Assembly: GCF_964340395.1 (NCBI RefSeq)
Contig: NC_135551.1
Coordinates: 30,713,455-30,777,454 of the forward strand
Source of the DNA: Glandiceps talaboti
Taxonomy: Eukaryota; Hemichordata; Enteropneusta; Spengelidae
DNA length: 64,000 nucleotides
Reading direction: 5' to 3'
Below, piece after piece: positions 32,001-64,000 of the stretch. How positions within the stretch are numbered: position 1 is the first letter of the stretch; every line of letters begins with the position of its first letter. The notes below the pieces were generated by a model. That model was not told the origin of the DNA, made no database searches, and worked only from the letters and a program-made list of their open reading frames with translations. A program made the translations under genes and the position numbers.

Positions 32001-33966
32001 TATAAGTGAACCTCTACTGTTCCGAAGCTGTCAAGAAAACCATATTAGACTCAATTAGAATAGAATACGTTAATATCATAACTAGGCAAAGCCCATAAGC
32101 TCGCGCAGGGTAGATTCATTTGTAACCAGCTGCCTGGGCTGTCTCATGATGATATTGTAGATAGTGCCCTCCGACTGGAGAATGCGCATAACATATAGAA
32201 TGTGTATGCTTGGTCATTGTGCAGCAATGCATCCTTGGGCAAAACCACAAAAAAAAAATCGCATACCCGTAGTATATAGGACATGCATGCGTACTCGTCA
32301 TTGAGCCGCTACGTGGCCACTGCGTGAGCTATTAAAAGATAACAAAATTGCTGAAAATGATTGTACTTTGGTGTTGTTACATAATAAGCATCAATGGCAT
32401 TGTAGCCCTACTGAGTCATACTACATTGAGAGTTCTTGGTAATGTTTGGTATTTGTAGTTATGTGAAATTGGTTAAAACCATGTTTCAGTATGTTGTCAG
32501 TGCTTGACTGAAATAATATTTTTACTTCCAACAATGATCTGACCATTTCATCGTATCATGATTCCATAAACACTTCTTCAATTAGATATCCCAAGAAACA
32601 TTAGTTTTCATCATTCAGTGACAGAGTTTACCTCAAGTACTAGGTTTGCATCATTCAGTGACAAAGTTTACCTCAAGTACTAGGTTTGCATCATTCAGTG
32701 ACAAAGTTTACCTCAAGTACTAGGTTTGCATCATTCAGTGACAAAGTTTACCTCAAGTACTAGGTTTGCATCATTCAATGACAAAGTTTACCTTAAGTAC
32801 TGGGTTTGCATCATTCAGTGACAAAGTTTACCTTAAGTACTGGGTTTGCATCATTCAGTGACAAAGTTTACCTCAAGTACTGGGTTTGCATCATTCAGTG
32901 ACAAAGTTTACCTTAAGTACTAGGTTTGCATCATTCAATGACAGTGTTTCTCTAAACACTTGTTGGATATAATCTGACTCTACATCTTCTGCTACCGTAA
33001 TAGGAATGGGTGGCTGATGTTCCAAGTCCACTTCTTCTAAAAACAAAAACCGACAACACGACACAAATTGTCAGCATCTTGGAATTTACAAATTGAAAAA
33101 AGGTTATTATCAAGATACCTCAGTGTTCTCCTCACAAAATAATGACACAATGCATATCGTTAGTATGGGGAGAATCAGAACTCAGGTCAGGAGTTCTGTT
33201 GCATCTGAAGAGAGTTTCAAGAAAGTGTTGCCAAACTGGTATATTTTGGCTAGTACACCCCCCCCCCCCACACACACACACATGAGGGTTTGGGGCGCAA
33301 AAAAAGATGGAATTCTGAAATATGATGCAGGCCAGGCTAGTGTTACAGATGGCTCTCCCAGGAATTAATCCTAATCCCACAACGTAATCAGGTCATGTCT
33401 CCCTGTATACTTCCATGTATAAAATTATAATTACAAATTACAATGACCAGGAACTGAATATTCGTTCGTACCGTACCGATCTTGTATTTGAAAGTAGTGA
33501 CTGTCGATAACAATAACAATCAACATAACAATAAACAGTGGCGGAAGATCAACACAGGTCAATTATGAGTTACATTGGCAATTTAACAAGTGATCATATT
33601 ATGATTCTAACACTCTATAGTATACCCTTTCACAACTCAAATTCGCAGAGTCAAAAACTGTACACATTGGTTCAATTTCACCAATCAGGAACAACAAATT
33701 GTGTCGTCTGGCGCTCGGTCTCTAGACAATCTGTACAGTCCCACTCGTCGGACGTACGTTCATTCTGGATTCTCCGGTCTCATAGTTGTGTAGAATTTAG
33801 GAAGTTGGTGCATCAACACAATCGTTATAATGTTAACTTATCATTTCTAAATAGCTTGTTATACTTGACATACGACAATATAACTGATATACTAGCTCTT
33901 ACCGCCTTCGTCAAGCCGATTTGTGACTAGCCATATCTTCTTTGCTTTAATTTGGTCGGTCGCCAT
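29057..33966 (-). CDS. Unrecognised ~180-aa protein with C-terminal coiled coil
   Basis: There are seven exons: 33903-33966, 32912-33036, 31825-31892, 31629-31666, 30603-30682, 29594-29656 and 29057-29161 (TAG at 29057). Phases agree throughout (543 nt). The protein starts MATDQIKAKKIWLVTNRLDE, continues VDLEHQPPIPITVAEDVESD, then QVFRETLSLNDANLVLK. After PYVLEVVKRYQHVQPKPKTV and GKLSNIVKRLDKLEELIPEL it ends in a heptad-like coiled coil (MEELNEKMRFLNQRMQQAES) and KGMFKKHPLW. I do not recognise the family; the small size and terminal coiled coil would fit a subunit of a larger complex. Exons 1, 2, 5, 6 and 7 are well supported. Exon 3 is weak: its phase-compatible acceptor (TTTTTAAAG) is poorer than an upstream one (CTTTCTTTTAG, 31921) that would break the frame, so an extra exon may be missing. 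Confidence 0.62.
29824..30167. mobile_element. Perfect-centre foldback element flanked by TTAA
   Basis: A 344-bp near-perfect palindrome: arms of ~170 bp starting TTAAAGTGGCCATATGGATG, with the centre GTTTGTTATTGTACGTACAA TAACAAAC. It starts and ends at TTAA. It lies in intron 5 of the small coiled-coil gene and codes for nothing. A diverged relative is at 27004-27265. Confidence 0.9.
32612..32950. repeat. 40-bp minisatellite built from an exon end and its splice donor
   Basis: About eight copies of GTGACAAAGTTTACCTCAAG plus TACTAGGTTTGCATCATTCA. Read on the minus strand, each copy contains AATGATGCAAACCTAGTACT TGAG|GTAAAC, that is, the last ~24 nt of exon 2 of the small gene and its donor site. 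Only the right-most copy (32912-32950) keeps the coding frame; reading on into the next copy meets a TGA. Confidence 0.93.
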
Positions 33967-34073
33967 CTTGTAGCATGTTCCATTATTTTCGTTTTCACAG
34001 GGGTGGACAGCATGCTGTTACAAATGCGTACGTCAAGACGCCGTCACAGTCGTCAAGGCAACGAAAGCCAACT

Positions 34074-34154
34074 TCTAGTTCCACGACGGACAGTATACAC
34101 ACTTCAAAAAAGTAAAAAGGTAAAAGTGTGTATTCTGTCCGTCATGGAACTAGA
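34074..34154. repeat. 31-bp-stem hairpin upstream of the small gene
   Basis: TCTAGTTCCACGACGGACAG TATACACACTT is followed, after a 19-base A-rich loop, by its complement with two mismatches, ending GTCATGGAACTAGA. It lies ~110 bp upstream of the ATG of the small coiled-coil gene. It could be a short foldback element or a structured regulatory site. Confidence 0.85.
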
Positions 34155-34379
34155 CTAACTTCAATGTACTAGCTACATGTAAATGTAGGATGGCTCCATG
34201 AATGTAGTAACAGAACAATACATTTTGTGTAAAACATTTTTTTCCTTTTAACTTTGATTGAGAATGAAATAGTGAAGAGATCGTATGAATTTATCTTGGC
34301 GAATGCTCCCGCACGATATTGCCATGCCCGCTGATATGGTCTAGGCCCAGGGGCGGTATCAGTGGCCAGCTCTGGTAGG

Positions 34380-34705
34380 GGTGTGTGGCCAGTGCAGTGC
34401 CGGAAACCGGGGCTTCCGTTTAGACCAACTTTGACCAAAAATCAAATACCCCATTTTAGACCATTACAGGTTTTTAAAAGATGAAGTTTAGACCGAAATA
34501 CACTTTCCTTTATAGAGGTAACATTTTTGGGGCAATTAATGGCAGTTATGATGATTTGGTAAAGGACAATGGACCACATTTTAGACCTAGCAAAATCGAA
34601 AATAATGCAAAGTGTACCCCGTTTTAGACTCTTCAGCTCGAAAAAATAGACCCCATTTCTGACCAAAGGGCTAGAAAATCACCCCAAAGGGCGGCACATA
34701 TACGT
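34380..34705. repeat. Dispersed repeat with internal TTTAGACC motifs
   Basis: The motif CCCATTTTAGACC (variants CCACATTTTAGACC, CCCCGTTTTAGACT, AGACCCCATTTCTGACC) recurs at 30-90 bp spacing. The segment ends ACCCCAAAGGGCGGCACATA. A shorter relative with the same end occurs at 45530-45645. Confidence 0.7.
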
Positions 34706-36031
34706 ATACTCAAATAAGTGGAGTAGCCCCCCCCCTCCCCACCACGGGGGTCTAGTCTAATCACAGCCAACACCACATGTAGTATGATTTCTTAGAACGT
34801 TCGATCAATTTTCAAATTAGCACTTGTCAAATCGTAGCGAGAGTCTTCAAAGATCTCGAGAAGACAATGTAAATAGACAAGACCCAAGTGGCATAGTAGT
34901 TAATTACTGTCTTTTTTTCCTTCAGGGTGTTTGATTATAATATAATAAAGAATTAATATTACCGTAAGTAAGCATAAGTTCCCTAAAACCCAGTGGGTAA
35001 AGTACCCGCCTTCAAAACCCAACCCGAGTAGAGTAGAGTAGAGTAGAGTAGAGTACAGTACAGTACAGTACAGTATAGCACAGTAGAGTACAGTAGTTTA
35101 AGAGTGGAGTAGAGTAGAACAGAGTAAAGTAGAGTAGAGTACAGTTGTCGAAGAGTAGAGTAGAGTAGAGTCGTATGCACGCCATTTTCTTATACAAAGA
35201 GATGAGTGTGAATTGCAACAGATAATTTAATTTTCTGAAGATCTGTTCGTGTATTTATTAATTACGTATAACAATTAGTAAATTTAATCGTAATTTGATA
35301 AATTGTAATTATAATATGGATAAAATAACTACTGTGAAGAGGGGTAGGTGAAGAGGAGTTACTTTACGAAATCAGTCACAAACACAGGTCCTCGGAATCA
35401 GTCACGCAAAGATCCACATTCCTCCATATGTATTTTTACCATTTTTAATTGGCCGATTACAGTTCGGTCAAAAATTCAAACTCAACACACATAACAAAGT
35501 CATAATTCAATTACTATACCAAAATACTAGTAGTACATACCCTGTAAAATTATGCCTTATGGTTCATCTTAAAATGGGGTAAGTCTATATTTATTACAAG
35601 TTCACAGGTTAAAGTTACACAACGGTTCTTTCTGAATAAATCAATATCACGATAACATTAAATGTATATTATGGTTATAAGGGTAAAATATCAATACTTT
35701 GTTCTCACTTGTATAATCCATGCATACTTTTAGGGGGACTCCGAAAACACTATTTTTTTCATTGATTCAAGATAGCTGTTGTTCATTAATACATCGACAA
35801 GAGGGGGACACGTCTATGATTAATTTTCTCTTATATGTCTAATGATCAGTAGAAATCTTGGGATTTGTAATTGCTAATGTAAAATTGTGATTTTGTTAGT
35901 CTTATTTTATATGTCTCTGTTCATTACACAAAAATATTAATTAACTATAAGCTGATATTGTATGAAAAAAACGAGTCGTAGTGGTAACGATAGGCTCTTG
36001 TAACCTTCTTGAAATAAAAGAATACTTGTTA
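34706..36031. other. Intergenic and cadherin 3' flank
   Basis: It contains a pentanucleotide repeat (35028-35175) and otherwise AT-rich sequence with no recognised gene. The part next to 36032 is the 3' UTR/flank of the cadherin gene; I see no clear AATAAA on the minus strand close to the stop. Confidence 0.5.
35028..35175. repeat. (AGAGT/ACAGT)n pentanucleotide microsatellite
   Basis: About 30 units of AGAGT, with a block of ACAGT in the middle. Confidence 0.95.
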
Positions 36032-61284
<25,253 letters not shown>

Positions 61285-62084
61285 AACAGTGGTAGTATAA
61301 TTTGACTAAGTTTGGGTAGGGCTACTACAGCAGAAACTTGAAGTCTTCATTTCCAAAGTAACAAAATAGTGTCGTCGATTTCTCTCACAACTCTTCCTGA
61401 AGTTATCCGAACCTTAGATTTGTAACAACGGACAATACTGGACTGTTTTATACTCATCAGTAGTGCACCTTATGACGTCACTTCCGCTTACAATACTTGT
61501 TTTTGCTGTTTAATTTTCTGACTTGACAATTAAACCAGTGACATGCATCGAACAATGTATTGTTCAAAATACAGTCGATTCGTATTTTTTTTATCTTTCG
61601 CACGACTGGTGATGGTGGAGTTATTCAATTTTTATGGTAACTTATATGTTTGTTACCCACACACAAATTCACAATGGTTTCCTAGTGTCTCAATTAATGA
61701 ACTTTTTTAAGGAGAAGACTCTTGCTTTTAGCTAGGTGAAACTTAGAAGAACACCATGACCTTTCACCCCTATATCAGTTCTGCTTGCAAAGTTATTCCG
61801 GGTTGACAAGCTTTAATTTAGAAAAGTATTTGTCGTAACAACAGTAATCACATCGTTTGTTTTGGAAACAAAAACAGCGGCATTGTTGTCATACTTACCG
61901 TGGGACTTCGTTTGTAAAATAACACCCTTAATTTTTGGGTGGTGTTGGTTAGCAATGATAAAATCTACGAAGTTCTCTCCCTGTCATTTTCAATACAGTG
62001 AGCTCTCCCTGCCCACTAATTTGTCGCACTTCTGACGACAGCAGCCTTCATATTGTCAGCTATACTCCACTGCAGTGTCGTACT
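61285..62084. other. Cadherin 5' flank
   Basis: It holds the candidate promoter at 61446-61480; beyond 61600 nothing is recognised. Confidence 0.5.
61446..61480 (-). promoter_or_regulatory. Candidate cadherin core promoter: TATA box and CRE/ETS element
   Basis: On the minus strand GGAAGTGACGTCA (perfect CRE TGACGTCA at 61473-61480 next to an ETS-like GGAA) is followed ~20 bp downstream by GTATAAAACAG (TATAAAA at 61446-61452). This is ~160 bp upstream of the cadherin ATG. Spacing and order fit a TATA promoter; no start site has been mapped. Confidence 0.5.
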
Positions 62085-64000
62085 TACAATTATTTACAAT
62101 TATTTATTCACCTTGAGCATTACTGCTCATCAGTAACGTACAAACATATCGTGGAGAATGAAAAAACAAAAAACAAAAAACAAAAACAAAAACAAAAACC
62201 CCAAAAAGTATATATATTGCAAATAACACCTTACAGTATTCTTAAATTTCCTGCATGTCTCAAGAATTGTCCTAAGTTATATGTTTGCTTTACATTTGAA
62301 CACAGATGGTTTCTTCCAATAATATGGTTTAATGTATTTGGAGCGAAGGTCGGTGTAGAAAGGACATTTAAGAACAAAATGGTACTCATCCTTAATGTCA
62401 TTGTTACACTTTGGGCAATTTCTCAAATTCCTGGCTCAGTGTAGCTTGATAGCGTCCGGTTTCTATGGCTAAACTATGTGACGACAATCTATATTTAGCG
62501 ATTAACTTCTTTAAATGCAGTGGTAGGGATTTGCATAAATAATATTGAATACAAAACAAATCATGTAAATGCTTATATAATATACACTTTGGTGAAGCTT
62601 CAATTTGAGCTCTGATAGTTTGTTGTGCCTGGTCAAAAATGCGTTGCTTTATAATTTCAAGCTGACTTTTATCAGTACACTGATTTATCCAAACTTCACC
62701 AAAACCTAGAGATAGCAGTTCCTGCTTTATGAACGAAACCCAGTTAACTTCTCTGTAGTTTTCAACTCTGTCGTACATGTATTCGTAACAAGATTTCAAA
62801 ATACAGTACTGGAAACTAACAATTTACTCCAATATTTTATCATATTGTAAGTTCTGGTATATTTAAGAGGGTATCTACCAAGCTCACTCTATACCATAAC
62901 ATTACATGTCAACTTTTTTACTCCAAGAATGCGTTTACAGAAATCAAGGTGTGAACTCTTTCAATATTTTGACTCTTGTGTAATACCCAAAATTCTGACG
63001 CATATGAGAGAATACTACCAACGTAACAGTCAAACAAAAATAACAAAGTTTCATGGTTCAGGGATAGTGAAGAGGTGTTACGGTGTAACGCAAAAAGTGC
63101 CTTCCTACCCTGGTCCGCAAATTGTTTTTCCGTGCAAGAAAACTTGTTATTATAACTCAGCAACATTCCTAAATAAGTAAACTTATCAACAACTTCAACA
63201 AATTGTCCATCGTAAACCCATTGCTCATTAATTCTCAGTCTACCACCATTCCTGAAAACCATAATCTTTGTCTTTTCAATATTGACTTCTAAATTCCAGT
63301 TTCTCGAGTAACCTAAAAGGTAATTTAACTGTTGCTGCAATCCTTGTACACTTTCCGAAAATAAAACTAAATCGTCAGCATACATCAACAAGAATAAACT
63401 TAGAGATTTACACTCTAGAGGTATACAATCATTGTTTAGAAAACCCATTTCTAAGTCGTTAATATACATAGAAAATAATATAGGAGATAAAACTTCCCCT
63501 TGCATTAAACCTACTTTACTTATAAAATGATCTGATATAAAAACCATCTACTGCAACACAAGATCTGACGTTGGCATACATAGAACGAATGATAGATAAA
63601 ATCTTCCCTCTAATTCCAATTTTTGAAAGTTTATGCAACAGTTTACATCGATTTACAGAGTCGAATGCCTTTTTGAAATCAATGAAAGCACAATATAGGC
63701 GCTTCTTAGATGACAGCGATTTAGAGACACGGGTATTTAAGACAAAAATAGCATCTACTGTGCCAAAACCAGGCATAAACCCAAACTGTGCATCAGTAAT
63801 TATATTTTGAGATGAAGACCATGTGAAAAGTCGGTGATTTATAATTGATGTAAAAAGTTTCCCTAAATGACTAACCAGACTAATTCCACGATAGTTATTG
63901 GCAATTTTAGAGTCTCCTTTTTTTAAAGATAGGTATAATTACTGAAGACGACCAACTTTCAGGAAAGTACCCTGTTATCAATACACTGTTAAATATTCTC
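62085..64000 (-). mobile_element. Decayed LINE (Jockey/CR1/L2-type), reverse transcriptase to 3' end
   Basis: The minus strand carries reverse-transcriptase motifs in order: FGFMPGFGTVDAIF, CAFIDFKKAFDSVN, GLMQGEVLSPILFSMYINDL, MYADDLVLFSES (catalytic YADD) and FTYLGMLLSYNNKFS. It then has a C-terminal segment with SLAIETGRY and a CPKCNNDIKDEYHFVLKCPF zinc-knuckle-like motif. The 3' UTR ends in GGTGAATAAATAATTGTAAA. The frame is broken by one-base shifts near 63935 (A run) and 63545 and again near 62930 and 62800, so it cannot be active. The 5' part is beyond the window. The piece at 7743-8320 is a relative. Confidence 0.88.

Noticed and set aside
33538-33930. 130-codon plus-strand frame
   Set aside because: It begins with GTG, overlaps exon 1 and intron 1 of the minus-strand small gene, and shows no domain pattern.

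Overview
This window is nuclear DNA from an animal. The genes have many small exons with GT-AG introns, there are LINE, SINE and foldback elements, and there are very many micro- and minisatellites. The gene families (a death-effector-domain exon, SETD4, a BTBD17-like BTB/BACK protein, a long multi-repeat cadherin) together with the AT-rich, repeat-dense sequence suggest an invertebrate, perhaps a deuterostome such as a hemichordate, cephalochordate or echinoderm. The species is not fixed by anything I can see.

Layout. 1-7.7 kb: three head-to-tail copies of a ~2.09 kb unit, each with one exon coding a death effector domain (DED) on the minus strand. A fourth copy is in opposite orientation, so the third and fourth form an ~0.8 kb-arm palindrome around a GTAT microsatellite. 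7.4-8.3 kb: two LINE remnants. 8.3-10.2 kb: a 44-bp satellite with a 701-bp higher-order period. 10.3-25.6 kb: a complete SETD4-type protein lysine methyltransferase gene (minus, 9 coding exons, 440 aa). Its ~10.3 kb first intron holds a single-exon BTB/BACK gene on the same strand, a SINE and several minisatellites. 25.7-29 kb: repeats and foldback elements. 29.0-34.0 kb: a small unrecognised gene (minus, 7 exons, about 180 aa, coiled-coil C-terminus) whose exon-2 splice donor has been amplified into a 40-bp minisatellite. 34-36 kb: repeats only. 36.0-61.3 kb: a complete large cadherin gene (minus, 30 coding exons, about 3,342 aa) with signal peptide, about 20 cadherin repeats, a membrane-adjacent region, one transmembrane helix and a ~960-residue disordered tail. 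62.1-64 kb: a decayed LINE running off the right edge.

I assembled the three multi-exon genes by hand from frame continuity, splice sites and phase. All exon lengths add up in frame (SETD4 1,323 nt, small gene 543 nt, cadherin 10,029 nt). In the cadherin, the exon-length series 118-237-281 repeats down the gene, and its latest three rounds are near-identical tandem copies including their introns.

The recurring theme is local tandem duplication acting on exons and splice sites: the DED exon array, the triplicated cadherin module, a duplicated cadherin splice acceptor, an amplified splice donor in the small gene, and a decayed partial copy of SETD4 exon 6. The genes are not functionally linked in any way I can show.
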